Positions 1 to 9,437 of a DNA stretch of 64,000 nt are shown piece by piece. The position numbers and the translations under genes were made by a program. Source of the DNA: Chitinophagaceae bacterium 26-R-25 (lineage in GTDB: Bacteria > Bacteroidota > Bacteroidia > Chitinophagales > Chitinophagaceae). The first letter of the stretch is position 1; the number at the start of each line of letters is the position of its first letter. The stretch spans positions 558,001 through 622,000 of the forward strand of contig JARWSJ010000004.1 of assembly GCA_029906195.1 (NCBI GenBank), written 5' to 3'. The notes beneath the pieces were generated by a model that searched no databases, was not told where the DNA came from, and saw nothing but the letters and a program-made list of their open reading frames with translations.

Positions 1-1038
1 AATATCATCAGCCAGCTTTCTGATCTTTCCCTGCTGCTCTACAGCTGGTACATTAAAAATGGTCATGCCCGCAACGAAAAAGACGAAGAAGAGGTAGATA
101 AATTTTTTGAAAGACACCTTATTAATATAGACGGGGAAAACATCACCGGTTTCTACGGAAGACTCTACTGGTACCAAAGCAATTGCTGGAAGGGATTCAT
201 CAAGCAAAATTTTCTTCAATACTATCGCTACACCCAAAAATGGTTTGACCTCTTTGAGCACAATAAGAAAATGATTCCGGTGGAGTCTATCTATTATCTC
301 AAGGCGATGCACAACTTATTGAGTGCGCATTTTGCGCTTGGTAACCGTGGCAAGTTTGCGGAGGTACTGAAATCACTGGAGGAGTTTTCGGAAACCAAAG
401 AAGTGGTGCAAAATGCCAACACGAAAATTCAGACATTCATTTATCTCTATACTGCTAAGATAAACAAGCATTTTATGGAAGGGACTTTCACGGAAGGCCT
501 TCACCTGGTGCAGGAAATTGAGGACCGGATTGAAGAATATGAACTGCAGATAGACCGCCACCGCATTTTGGTGCTGTATTATAAAATTGCCTGCTTATAC
601 TTTGGAAGCGGCGACAATGAAAAAGCAATTGATTATCTAAACAAGATCATTCACTGGAAAGTGGACCTGCGTACCGACTTGCAATGTTACGCTCGTCTGC
701 TGCACCTGATCGCACACTACGAACTGGGCAATTTTGATTTGCTCGAATATCTCACCAAATCTGTTTATCGTTTTATGGCGAAAATGGAAAACCTGAGTTT
801 GGTAGAAGAGGAGATGTTCAAATTTTTGCGCAGCGCCTTTCAGCTTTCTCCGAGGGAAATAAAGCCCGCTTTTGAAAAGTTGCTGGATACATTAAAACGT
901 CAGGAAAATAACCGTTTCGAAACCCGCGCCTTTCAATATCTCGACGTTATTTCATGGCTGGAAAGTAAGATACAGGGACGCCAGGTGCAGGATGTGATAA
1001 GGGAGAAGTATTTGGATAGGAAGAAGACTAGTTGTTAG
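1..1038 (+). CDS. Hypothetical helical-repeat protein, 5'-truncated by the window edge
   Basis: The reading frame is open from base 1 without a stop, so the gene starts before the window; the ATG at 271 is internal (the codons before it read ...QKWFDLFEHNKK). About 345 C-terminal residues are visible. They are almost wholly alpha-helical with TPR-like pairs of amphipathic helices, for example YFGSGDNEKAIDYLNKIIHW, and have no signal peptide, membrane segment or catalytic motif in the visible part. A scaffold or protein-interaction role is the most one can infer. The family is not recognised. The stop is followed by an inverted repeat that separates it from the convergent lipoprotein gene. Confidence 0.75.
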   Translation, partial: NIISQLSDLSLLLYSWYIKNGHARNEKDEEEVDKFFERHLINIDGENITGFYGRLYWYQSNCWKGFIKQNFLQYYRYTQKWFDLFEHNKKMIPVESIYYLKAMHNLLSAHFALGNRGKFAEVLKSLEEFSETKEVVQNANTKIQTFIYLYTAKINKHFMEGTFTEGLHLVQEIEDRIEEYELQIDRHRILVLYYKIACLYFGSGDNEKAIDYLNKIIHWKVDLRTDLQCYARLLHLIAHYELGNFDLLEYLTKSVYRFMAKMENLSLVEEEMFKFLRSAFQLSPREIKPAFEKLLDTLKRQENNRFETRAFQYLDVISWLESKIQGRQVQDVIREKYLDRKKTSC

Positions 1039-1042
1039 TTGT

Positions 1043-1165
1043 GGCCGGTTGCCAGTGGCCTGCAGCCGGGTGTATTCTGTGCAACTGTTAGATTATGATA
1101 CAGGCTGAAAAATATTTTGAAAGATTAACATTGAAGACTGGCCACTGGTAACTGGCCACCGGCTA
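1043..1165. repeat. Inverted repeat of the GTTGCCAGTTACCGG family
   Basis: Left arm 1045-1060 (CCGGTTGCCAGTGGCC) and right arm 1140-1155 (GGCCACTGGTAACTGG) are inverted copies with 14 of 16 bases matching. The arms flank a spacer of about 80 bases between two convergent genes, and the right arm runs into the stop codon of the lipoprotein gene. The same words recur at 7701-7730. Confidence 0.7.
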
Positions 1166-1660
1166 GTGCTTCTCCACATACATTTCCCCTTCAGTAATGC
1201 TCACTGCACTTGTTCCATTATACGCTTTTGCGCTAAACGTTCCTTTGATTGTTTTATCTGTAATTTCGGTGATATCGAGTTTTAAGAATTCATCCGTGTT
1301 GTGGGGAAGATTTGAAGTCGTGTATTTTTTGCCATCTTTATCGTAGTAAGTGAAATTTAATGTGGTCGTGAACTTGGGCACATCAGCAGGATTAATATGT
1401 GCAACATCGGCACCATTCAATGCGAACTCAATGTAGTCATGTGTTCCTTCTAATGCTGAATCCAATAGGGATGCCCGGAAAAAGTTGATGCCCACATTTT
1501 GCGGGACACCATATTGAAAAGAGACCTGGTAATTAAAATTCTGCTGTTCACCGTTTACCTTAAAATTGATATGATAAGCGGAGGAACCGGAATCGTTATT
1601 TTTTTTGCAGCCCGCAAACATAAATAAAGCCAGGCAGCATACTGCAGATATAAGCTTCAT
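1163..1660 (-). CDS. Small lipoprotein of unknown function
   Basis: 165 residues. The N terminus is a lipoprotein signal with the lipid cysteine at residue 18 (FAGC), followed by KKNND, so the mature protein starts Cys-Lys-Lys like most lipoproteins here. The rest is beta-rich with no known motif. The gene is divergent from the ECF sigma factor gene at 1833 and convergent with the gene ending at 1038, so it is likely a single-gene unit. The family is not recognised. Confidence 0.75.
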   Translation of the reverse strand: MKLISAVCCLALFMFAGCKKNNDSGSSAYHINFKVNGEQQNFNYQVSFQYGVPQNVGINFFRASLLDSALEGTHDYIEFALNGADVAHINPADVPKFTTTLNFTYYDKDGKKYTTSNLPHNTDEFLKLDITEITDKTIKGTFSAKAYNGTSAVSITEGEMYVEKH

Positions 1661-1832
1661 AGAAGGTTGTTAGAGTTTAAGAAGTACCAAAAGTAGCGAA
1701 TATATTCACTTTTCAAAGTGGCAAAGAGGAGAGTTCACGATAAGATAAAAAGATGCGCTCTAAAAAAAGTTCCGCTGCATTTAAAAATTACTGGGAAAAA
1801 CTGTTTTAATTTGTTCAATACCCAAGCTAGGC

Positions 1833-2369
1833 ATGAGTAACTTTGGCGACCATTTAATACTGCAATTGATCAAGGAAGGGCAGATTGAAGGATACCGGGC
1901 ATTATTTGCCAGGTACTACAAGCCGTTATGCATGCAGGCCTATTTACTGCTTAAGAACAATGAGGACGCGGAAGATGTGGTACAATCGACTTTCATTTAT
2001 TTATGGAACAATAAGAAATTCGAAAATATTGAAACCTCCCTATCGGCCTACCTGGGAATTTCCGTACGGCATGCCTGCCTGACCCATTTGCGCAAGTCGA
2101 GAAAAGAACAGGAGGGCATGGATGACTATCTTACCCTAAATGCTTCCGGCGACCATCATGACGTGGAATACATGGATGAAGTGTTTAAGAAGATGGAAGG
2201 CGAAATAGAACAATTACCCACGCAGTGCAGGCAGATCTTTCAACTGGTGTATTTTGAAAAAAAGAGTTACCAGGAAGCTGCAGACAATGCAGGGGTTTCA
2301 ATTAATACGGTAAAAACACAATTGAAGATTGCCATGAGCCGTTTACGGGCGGCCATGAAGGGACAATAA
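1833..2369 (+). CDS. ECF RNA polymerase sigma factor (FecI/RpoE type)
   Basis: 178 residues with the two domains of extracytoplasmic-function sigma factors. Region 2 covers about residues 12-85, including the NNEDAEDVVQSTFIYLWNN stretch that contacts core polymerase and the -10 element; region 4 covers about 122-175 and ends in a helix-turn-helix (SYQEAADNAGVSINTVKTQL). The next gene, 106 bases downstream, is a FecR-type anti-sigma factor, and after it comes a SusC with an STN domain. This is the standard Bacteroidota trans-envelope arrangement, in which the receptor signals through FecR to free the sigma factor. It probably drives the cluster at 4008-17792; that target is inferred from position. 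Confidence 0.93.
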   Translation: MSNFGDHLILQLIKEGQIEGYRALFARYYKPLCMQAYLLLKNNEDAEDVVQSTFIYLWNNKKFENIETSLSAYLGISVRHACLTHLRKSRKEQEGMDDYLTLNASGDHHDVEYMDEVFKKMEGEIEQLPTQCRQIFQLVYFEKKSYQEAADNAGVSINTVKTQLKIAMSRLRAAMKGQ

Positions 2370-2475
2370 ATTGATACAAAGGGGAACAAAATATTGATTT
2401 GAAAAAAATGTTTAAAAAACATAGAAATCCTTTCACCTGATTTTTGAAAAAAACACTCTATATCTAAATGAACTT

Positions 2476-3642
2476 ATGCCATTTGATCAAGACTATATAG
2501 AACAACTCATCGTCCAAAAGCTTATGGGAGAAATTACTCCGCAGGAAAATGAGGAGTTGGAAATGCTGATACAGGAAAATGAATCAGCAAGATCACTATG
2601 GCTTGACATGAAGAATGCGCATGATATTTTTTCTGCCGGTACGGCCGCAAATGATTTTGACGATAAAAAAGCCTGGGAAAAAATTGAGAGCCAACTGACA
2701 ATATCTCCAACTGTGAGCATTCAAAAAGCGCCTTCTACCTTCTTTACCAGAAAAAGATCGCTTGCTTTTGCTGCATTGTTATTTGTAATAGCTGTTGGTG
2801 GAGCTGTTTTCCTCTTTAATAAAAAGGAAAAGAATCCGGCACTGGCGTACAATGGCATTGTATTAAAAATGTCCAACGGTAAGACGATTGAAATTCCAAA
2901 TGGAGAGCAAGAGATGAATGTAGAGCAATCCGGATCGGATGCTTCATTCAAGCTCACAGACGGTAGTGTTTTGACCTCTGCCAGCAAGGAAAAACTAAAT
3001 AAAGAAGAATTCAATACGGTCTTTGTGCCCGCAGGAAAAGACTATCACATGATTTTACCAGACGGCTCCGAAGTATGGTTGAACGCCCTGACTGAGTTCA
3101 AATTCCCATTGTCTTTTTCCGGCGATACAAGAACAGTCACCATTAAAGGAGAAGGCTTCTTTAAAATATCGCACCAAAGCAGCAGACCGTTTATAGTTAA
3201 GAGCCCGGAAATGAATGTGAAAGTTTTGGGAACAGAATTCAATATCAAATGCTACGAAGATGAGCCTGAAAAAACCTCTTTGGTAACCGGAAAGGTTGCA
3301 TTGCAAGCGCATAACGGTAAGGATACAGTGCTTATTCCGGGTAAAGAAGCAACGATAGACAACGGTAAATTTCAAATTGCAGATTTTGAAGAAGATGTAA
3401 CACTATCATGGCTAAAAGGCATCTATGTATTTAACAACCAGGATTTGCGCCATCTACAATCCATTATTAAAAGATGGTACAATATGGAAGTGGTCATTGA
3501 AGAGGAAACCCTTGCCAATAAAAGATTTACAGGTACCGTTGAAAAAAATAAACCGATCGAGGAATTTCTCAATTCCCTTACGAAAAGCTCCGATTTAAAA
3601 TTCCATGTGAAGAACCAACAGGTTGTTTTTCATTCGAAATAA
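2476..3642 (+). CDS. FecR-family anti-sigma factor
   Basis: 388 residues. An N-terminal cytoplasmic part (about 1-90) should bind the sigma factor encoded just upstream. One membrane helix lies at about 95-115, after the basic FTRKRS. The periplasmic FecR domain is at about 184-290 (VPAGKDYHMILPDGSEVWLN, then GEGFF and LGTEFNI), and a C-terminal DUF4974-type domain lies at about 316-386 and should contact the STN domain of a TonB-linked receptor. It pairs with the sigma factor at 1833 and the receptor at 4008. Confidence 0.93.
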   Translation: MPFDQDYIEQLIVQKLMGEITPQENEELEMLIQENESARSLWLDMKNAHDIFSAGTAANDFDDKKAWEKIESQLTISPTVSIQKAPSTFFTRKRSLAFAALLFVIAVGGAVFLFNKKEKNPALAYNGIVLKMSNGKTIEIPNGEQEMNVEQSGSDASFKLTDGSVLTSASKEKLNKEEFNTVFVPAGKDYHMILPDGSEVWLNALTEFKFPLSFSGDTRTVTIKGEGFFKISHQSSRPFIVKSPEMNVKVLGTEFNIKCYEDEPEKTSLVTGKVALQAHNGKDTVLIPGKEATIDNGKFQIADFEEDVTLSWLKGIYVFNNQDLRHLQSIIKRWYNMEVVIEEETLANKRFTGTVEKNKPIEEFLNSLTKSSDLKFHVKNQQVVFHSK

Positions 3643-3648
3643 TTGCTC

Positions 3649-3793
3649 GTAGAGACGCATGAAAATGCGTCTCCCGAACATAGCGCTGCAGCCCCTTCCA
3701 ACGAATCTAGCACAGGCATTTGATGTGTGCCAGCCCTAATAAATTGCAACAGTCATTTGGGTGCTAGGGAGACGCATTATCATGCGTCTCTAC
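3649..3793. repeat. Paired REP-like hairpins with GTAGAGAC ends
   Basis: The gap 3643-4007 holds two hairpins in opposite orientation. The left one, 3649-3675, reads GTAGAGACGCAT-gaaa-ATGCGTCTCCC. The right one, 3767-3793, is its reverse complement with one mismatch in 27 bases. The outer ends carry GTAGAGAC. The same architecture with a different stem occurs at 36771-36850. This resembles REP/BIME palindromes that are mobilised by RAYT transposases elsewhere; none is encoded in this window. The rest of the gap (3794-4007) is AT-rich, with no convincing promoter match that I could find. Confidence 0.85.
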
Positions 3794-4007
3794 AGGTGTG
3801 AAATGCCAACCAAACCCTTAACCTGTTTATTCATCTGCCTTTCATACAATTTTCAATTTTCCATTCTCAAAAACGTCCTCGCAAAAGCCATCACGTTGCC
3901 TGCAAAATAATTTTTCTAAAAAAACTTAACGTTTACTTCACCCGTTCTGTTTGGAATTGATTCTAATAGTGTTGAATAGATTTTAAAACCAAAGTTTTTC
4001 AACTGCT

Positions 4008-7000
4008 ATGATGAGAATTATGAAGAATGGGCTTCTTCGTGTTAATAACAGAAAGGCGTTGTTAGTTTTTAGCTTGTCATTTCTTTTATGTCTATCTCAG
4101 GCTTTATTTGCTCATCCAGAGCAGGAGTATAAAGTGACGATCGTTGCACGCAACATACCTATTTCCAAAGTATTTAAAGAGATACAGAAACAAACGGGCT
4201 TGTACGCATTTTACAACAATGATCTGCTGAACGACAGAGAAATGATCAGCGTAGATATTAAAGGCATGCAGATTGAGAATGCCATGAAGGTTATTTTGAA
4301 AGGAAAGAATTTGTCTTTCACCATAACCGGTAGCAACATCATTATCTCAAAAGACAAAAACATTGCACCCATTGAGCATTTGATTGTGTCGGATGAACAT
4401 CTAACCGACACAATCATTCTTAAAAAAATTGCCGGAAAGGTTACAAGCGCTGAAGACAATTCACCGCTTTCTTTTGCGTCAGTAACAATCCTTCATTCCA
4501 AAAGAGGGACCAACACAAACAATCTTGGTGAGTTTACGCTGGAAGTAAAACCCGGCGACACTTTGCGTATAAGCTACGCAGGCAAGGCCAGTAAAACGAT
4601 CGCTGTAAATCACCAATCTTATTTCAACATATCGCTTGTGACAGCTGATGAAACCCTTGCTCCGGAAGTGGTAGTAACAGGGTTCCAAAAGATTGATAAA
4701 AGAAAATTTACAGGCTCTGCAGCTAAAGTAAAAATGGACGACATCAAACAGGAGGGCGTTATGGATGTTGCCAGAATGCTTGAAGGTCGCGTTGCAGGGG
4801 TAACTGTAGAAAACGTATCCGGTACCTTTGGTACTGCTCCGAAGATCCGTATCCGCGGAGCTACCTCTATTAATGGCTCTAATAAACCTCTCTGGGTTGT
4901 TGATGGCATCGTGCTGGAAGACATCGTAAACGTAACAAACGATCAGCTTTCCAGCGGTGATGCCACAACAATGCTGGGCTCCTCTGTTGCAGGTATCAAT
5001 ACCAACGATATTGAATCGTTGGATATCCTCAGGGATGCCTCTGCTACTGCGTTGTATGGGGCACGTGCGATGAACGGTGTAATCGTTATTACAACCAAGA
5101 AAGGTAAATCTGGTAAAACACAGATCAACTACAGCGGAACATTCTCCAGTATTTTAAAACCAAACTACAAGAAGTTCAACATTATGAACTCTGCACAGCA
5201 AATGAGTGTAGATCTTGAGTTGGCAGAAAAAGGCTGGTTGAATTTTTCTGATGTATCGCGCAACCCAACCGGCGGTGTGTTTGCAAAAGCTGCTGATCTC
5301 GTGAGTAAATGGGATAAAACAGAAGGCAAGTTTGGCTTGGACAACAACGTTGATAGCCTCGCAGAATTTTACAGACGCTATGGTCTGGCGAACACAGATT
5401 GGTTCGATGTTTTGTTTAGAAACTCATTTGCGCAGGAGCATAACCTTAGCTTGTCGTTTGGTACAGATAAATCACAATCGTATTTCTCTTCCAACTTTTA
5501 CCAGGACAATGGCTGGACGATCGGCGATCATGTAAACCGCTACACAGCTAACTTTCACAACGCATACAATGCAAGCGACCGCTTAACGCTGGGTTTTTTA
5601 ACCAATGCTTCTTACAGGCAGCAAATGGCGCCAGGCACGGTGGACAGAACGAGCAATAAAGTAAGTGGTGGTTTTGACAGGGACTTCGATATCAATCCAT
5701 TCAACTATGCTTTAACCACCAGCCGCATCATTACTCCATACGATGAGAATGGTAACCTTGAATATTTCAGAAGAAATTTTGCGCCATTCAATATCGTAAA
5801 TGAGTTACAAAACAACACACTGGATGTAAACGTGCTGGATGCAAAATTGCAAGGCGATCTCGGGTACAAAATTTCAAAAGATTTAAAATTTGATTTTACC
5901 GGGGCGATTCGTTTGGTGCAATCTTCACTGGAGCACCAGATCACTGAAAACTCAAACATGGCGCAGGCTTACCGCGCTGCCGATAATTCCTTCATCAGAG
6001 AAAACAACAAATTCTTATACCGCGATCCTGAACATCCTGACGATGAGCCCCAGGTAGTATTACCAAAGGGTGGTTTTTACAATCGTACCGATAACAGGAT
6101 GTTGAACTGGAGCATTAGAAATCTATTGACTTATACGAAAGATTTCAACCGCAACAACTCTTTGAATTTAATGGGTGGTATGGAGATCAAGGCTACAGAC
6201 AGACGTGTTTCAAATAACACGGGATACGGTTATCAATACAACAGCGGAGGTATTCCATTCGTCGACTACAGAGCTTTGAAACAATTGCTGGAAGCCAACT
6301 TTAACTATTATGGCCTGGCAAATACACGCGACCGCTTTGTGGCTTTCTTTGGAAACGGTAGCTATACTTATAAAGGTCGTTACACATTAAACGGAACAGT
6401 GAGAGAAGATGGTTCCAATGGCCTTGGTAAATCAACCAAATCAAGATGGTTGCCAACATGGACAGTAGGTGGTGCATGGAATGTCTTTAACGAACCGCTT
6501 ATCCACGATTTTCTTGCCAACAATAAAGTTAACCGCGTTAACCTTAGAGGCAGCTATGGTTTGAGCGCAGACTTTGGTCCTGCGAATAACTCTTCTGTAA
6601 TACTGAGCATGGAAACGAGCAAAAGACCAACACTGGCAGAGCAGGAGTCGGGCATGGACCTGGTAAGTTTGGAAAACAAGGATCTTACATGGGAGAAAAA
6701 ATACGAAGCAAACGTTGGCCTTGATCTGGGTTTCTTCAGAGACAGATTAACATTGGTTACTGATGTTTACAGAAGAAACAGCTTTGATCTTATAAGCCTT
6801 ATTCCTACAGCAGGTGTGGGAGGGCAGGTATACAAAGCTGCGAACTATGCTGACATGGAATCTCACGGTGTAGAGTTTACACTTGGTGGTAAGATCATTG
6901 CACAAAGAGCATTTACATGGGCCGCGAATCTTACGTTCGGATACAACATCACTAAAATCACAAACATTAAAAGTTTGAACCAGATTGCAGACCTGGTATC

Positions 7001-7691
7001 TCCGCAAGGTGGTTCTTCTCTTGGTTATCCTGTGCGCGCTATTTTCTCTATTCCGTTTAAGGGATTGGATCATTACAGTGGTGTGCCTTTGTTTACAGAC
7101 CAAACAGGTAACACAAACACAGACGTGTTCCTGCAAAGCAGCAACACAAGCAATCTTAAATATGAAGGCTCAGCAGATCCATTATATACAGGTGGTTTGT
7201 CAAACGTGTTTACTTACAAAAATCTTTCGTTGAATATTCTTTTCGTTTACCAGGCTGGTAACAAGGTGCGTTTGTCACCTGTGTTCGGTGCCTCGTACAG
7301 CGACATGAATGCAATGCCAAAAGATTTCATCAATCGTTGGGAAGCGCCTGGAGATGAAACGAAAACAACCATTCCTTCCATCAGCGATTCACGCATCGTG
7401 TATTTCCTTGGAAGTTCATCACCGTACGGCAACTACAACTATTCAGATGTGCGTGTAGCAAGAGGAAGCTTTGTGAGATTGAAAACAGTAGCGCTGACGT
7501 ATTCGTTGCCGGGACACCTTACAAAATCAATCGGCATCAACAACTCATCATTAACATTTACAGGTAACAACCTTTGGTTAATGTTTGCCGATAAGAAGCT
7601 GAAAGGCCAAGACCCTGAGTTTGCTAACTCTGGTGGTGTTGGATCACCGGTGTTTACACAGCTTTCACTAGCATTAAAAATTGGGTTCTAA
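4008..7691 (+). CDS. SusC/RagA-type TonB-linked outer membrane receptor with STN signalling domain
   Basis: 1227 residues. Domains in order: signal peptide (1-35, ending ALFA); secretin/TonB N-terminal (STN) domain, about 43-115; carboxypeptidase-D regulatory-like beta domain, about 141-215; TonB-box region APEVVVTGFQ near 219-227; plug, about 232-370 (RIRGATSINGSNKPLWVVDG, then DASATALYGARAMNGVIVIT); and a 22-strand barrel in the remainder. It should import a ligand across the outer membrane with its SusD lid (next gene) and energy from TonB. The STN domain matches the upstream FecR, so the receptor probably also signals ligand binding. Substrate unknown. The ATG at 4008 and an in-frame ATG at 4020 are both possible starts. 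Confidence 0.95.
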   Translation: MMRIMKNGLLRVNNRKALLVFSLSFLLCLSQALFAHPEQEYKVTIVARNIPISKVFKEIQKQTGLYAFYNNDLLNDREMISVDIKGMQIENAMKVILKGKNLSFTITGSNIIISKDKNIAPIEHLIVSDEHLTDTIILKKIAGKVTSAEDNSPLSFASVTILHSKRGTNTNNLGEFTLEVKPGDTLRISYAGKASKTIAVNHQSYFNISLVTADETLAPEVVVTGFQKIDKRKFTGSAAKVKMDDIKQEGVMDVARMLEGRVAGVTVENVSGTFGTAPKIRIRGATSINGSNKPLWVVDGIVLEDIVNVTNDQLSSGDATTMLGSSVAGINTNDIESLDILRDASATALYGARAMNGVIVITTKKGKSGKTQINYSGTFSSILKPNYKKFNIMNSAQQMSVDLELAEKGWLNFSDVSRNPTGGVFAKAADLVSKWDKTEGKFGLDNNVDSLAEFYRRYGLANTDWFDVLFRNSFAQEHNLSLSFGTDKSQSYFSSNFYQDNGWTIGDHVNRYTANFHNAYNASDRLTLGFLTNASYRQQMAPGTVDRTSNKVSGGFDRDFDINPFNYALTTSRIITPYDENGNLEYFRRNFAPFNIVNELQNNTLDVNVLDAKLQGDLGYKISKDLKFDFTGAIRLVQSSLEHQITENSNMAQAYRAADNSFIRENNKFLYRDPEHPDDEPQVVLPKGGFYNRTDNRMLNWSIRNLLTYTKDFNRNNSLNLMGGMEIKATDRRVSNNTGYGYQYNSGGIPFVDYRALKQLLEANFNYYGLANTRDRFVAFFGNGSYTYKGRYTLNGTVREDGSNGLGKSTKSRWLPTWTVGGAWNVFNEPLIHDFLANNKVNRVNLRGSYGLSADFGPANNSSVILSMETSKRPTLAEQESGMDLVSLENKDLTWEKKYEANVGLDLGFFRDRLTLVTDVYRRNSFDLISLIPTAGVGGQVYKAANYADMESHGVEFTLGGKIIAQRAFTWAANLTFGYNITKITNIKSLNQIADLVSPQGGSSLGYPVRAIFSIPFKGLDHYSGVPLFTDQTGNTNTDVFLQSSNTSNLKYEGSADPLYTGGLSNVFTYKNLSLNILFVYQAGNKVRLSPVFGASYSDMNAMPKDFINRWEAPGDETKTTIPSISDSRIVYFLGSSSPYGNYNYSDVRVARGSFVRLKTVALTYSLPGHLTKSIGINNSSLTFTGNNLWLMFADKKLKGQDPEFANSGGVGSPVFTQLSLALKIGF

Positions 7692-7700
7692 AAATAAATT

Positions 7701-7730
7701 GTTGCCAGTTGCCGGTTACCAGTTACCGGC
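7701..7730. repeat. Short GTTGCCAGTTACCGG-family repeat
   Basis: Two near-identical 15-base words in tandem (GTTGCCAGTTGCCGG, then TTACCAGTTACCGGC) lie between the SusC and SusD genes. The words match the arms at 1043-1165. No clear second arm is present; GATAACTGGTGAAT at 7742 may be a remnant. Confidence 0.6.
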
Positions 7731-7778
7731 TACAGGCAATTAGATAACTGGTGAATAGAATTTTTGATAATAACGAGC

Positions 7779-9293
7779 ATGAAAAAGTCTATAAATATTG
7801 CACTTATCGTGTTGAGTGTTGTTGGGTTATTCGGTTGTAAAAAGTTTTTATCTGAACTGCCCGATAACCGTGTGGATATGGACAATCCATCAAACATCAC
7901 GGTGGACAACATTTCGGCGATATTGGTAAACGCTTATCCAAAAGCCAACTACATGGGCTTTTGCGAAGCAATGTCTGATAACGTAGATGACAAACTGGGC
8001 GGTAGTTTGGTGTTGTCAAATTTTTATCCGTATCAGTATGCAGATGCGAATAACAACCACACTCAGGATATGCCCACCACTTACTGGGATGAGTGTTATA
8101 AAGCAATTGCCTTGTGTAATCAGGCTTTGGAAGCGATAGGCAAGGCAACGGATCCTAAAACTTTAAATGCACAAAAGGGAGAAGCACTGGTGGCAAGAGC
8201 ATATGCTCACTTCATGCTGGTAAATCTTTTTGCAAAAACATACGATCCTGCAACAGCAAGCGTTGACCCGGGAATTCCTTATGTAACTAAACCTGAAACC
8301 ATTGTGTTTGGCCAGTACACAAGAGGCACTGTTGCTTCTACTTACGACTCCATCAGAAATGATCTTCTGGCAGGTATTTCGTTGATAAGTGATGATGCTT
8401 ATACCGTTCCTAAATATCATTTTACAAAAGCCGCTGCCAATGCATTTGCTACCCGCTTCTATTTGTTTAAGCAACAGTATGACAGTGCCGTGGTTTTTGC
8501 ATCGAAAGTTTTCCCAAGCGGTGACTTTGCTTCTAACATGCGTCCCTGGTTAACAACATACAGAACGCTTACCTATTATGCGCTTCAGCAACAGTATACA
8601 CAGATCGATCAAAAAGCAAACCTGTTGCTGGTAGAAACATTGTCCAACTGGGCAAATGGTTTTTACGGCTATCGTTTTGGTTTTACTTCTGCATTGCAAA
8701 CTTCCATCTTAGGTAAAAATGTTGCCAACGGAAACTATGCTTACATGGTTTATGGAAATGCACAAGTACTTAATGTTCCAAAGTTCTATCCACACTTTGT
8801 TCAAGGCGGGTTGAATGCCAACACAGGTTACTATTATACAACCATTCCTTTGTTTACAACAGAAGAAGTGTTGCTTAACAGAGCCGAAGCATATGCGAAG
8901 CAACAGAAGTATGGTCTCGCATTAGCAGATCTTAACACGTTTGCAAGTCAGCGCATTTTCAACGGTTACGATGCTAATGGAAACATTATTCCTTACAATC
9001 CTGCAAAGAATACCATCACTATTGATTCAGTAAATAAATACTACACAACCGGCGACCAGCAAACAAAGGTTATCAATGCAGTTTTGGATTTCAAACGTGC
9101 AGAGTTTCTTTTCGAAGGTTCCAGATGGTTTGATATTCTTCGCTACAAAAAAGAAGTGAAGCATAAATACATGGTAAGCAATAATGCAAGTGATTCTACA
9201 GTGCTAAAAGTTGATGATAAACGCCGACTGATACAATTGCCGGATGCCGCAGTATTGTCTGGTTTGGCACTTAACCCGAGAGATTCATCTTAA
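7779..9293 (+). CDS. SusD/RagB-type outer membrane lipoprotein
   Basis: 504 residues from the ATG at 7779; the frame opens at a TTG at 7764 that is not needed. Lipoprotein signal with cysteine 20 (GLFGC) followed by KKFL. The SusD fold is recognisable from the N-terminal YWDECYKAIALCNQALEAI helix pair, the conserved GEALVARAYAHFMLVNLFAK segment, and the C-terminal block with LNRAEAYAK and FKRAEFLFEGSRWFDILRYK. SusD proteins sit on the cell surface as a lid on SusC and bind the ligand. It directly follows its partner receptor. Confidence 0.95.
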   Translation: MKKSINIALIVLSVVGLFGCKKFLSELPDNRVDMDNPSNITVDNISAILVNAYPKANYMGFCEAMSDNVDDKLGGSLVLSNFYPYQYADANNNHTQDMPTTYWDECYKAIALCNQALEAIGKATDPKTLNAQKGEALVARAYAHFMLVNLFAKTYDPATASVDPGIPYVTKPETIVFGQYTRGTVASTYDSIRNDLLAGISLISDDAYTVPKYHFTKAAANAFATRFYLFKQQYDSAVVFASKVFPSGDFASNMRPWLTTYRTLTYYALQQQYTQIDQKANLLLVETLSNWANGFYGYRFGFTSALQTSILGKNVANGNYAYMVYGNAQVLNVPKFYPHFVQGGLNANTGYYYTTIPLFTTEEVLLNRAEAYAKQQKYGLALADLNTFASQRIFNGYDANGNIIPYNPAKNTITIDSVNKYYTTGDQQTKVINAVLDFKRAEFLFEGSRWFDILRYKKEVKHKYMVSNNASDSTVLKVDDKRRLIQLPDAAVLSGLALNPRDSS

Positions 9294-9385
9294 CAGAAAG
9301 TATTTGTTTCCCAAAATATTTAAAGAAAAGAAAACAAAATTTTCACAACGCAAAGACGAAGTAAAAGTAGAATGAACAAGAATAA

Positions 9386-9430
9386 ACATCTGTGTAAATC
9401 TGCCCAATCAGCGTCATTTGCGTGCCATCA
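9386..9430. repeat. Dispersed intergenic word (ATCTGTGTAAATCTGCCC type)
   Basis: The segment upstream of the 9438 start reads ATCTGTGTAAATCTGCCC followed by AATCAGCGTCATTTGCGTGCC. From memory, near-identical words are scattered through Bacteroidota intergenic regions. It artificially extends the reading frame of the next gene. A related word (GAACGCAGATTTTCATG) forms the inverted repeat at 35149-35322. Confidence 0.5.
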
Positions 9431-9437
9431 GAAAAAT

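Noticed and set aside
271-1038. Start of the first gene at the ATG at 271
   Set aside because: The frame is open from base 1 and the codons before 271 encode protein-like sequence, so the ATG is internal.
6747-7136. Minus-strand frame inside the SusC gene, and similar long frames opposite rpoC, suf and Sus genes
   Set aside because: They overlap strongly supported genes completely, are rich in Cys, His and Ser as expected of shadow frames, and show no family features.
9372-9437. N-terminal extension of the metallohydrolase from an ATG at 9372
   Set aside because: The extension encodes a dispersed repeat word, and the lipoprotein signal begins at 9438.
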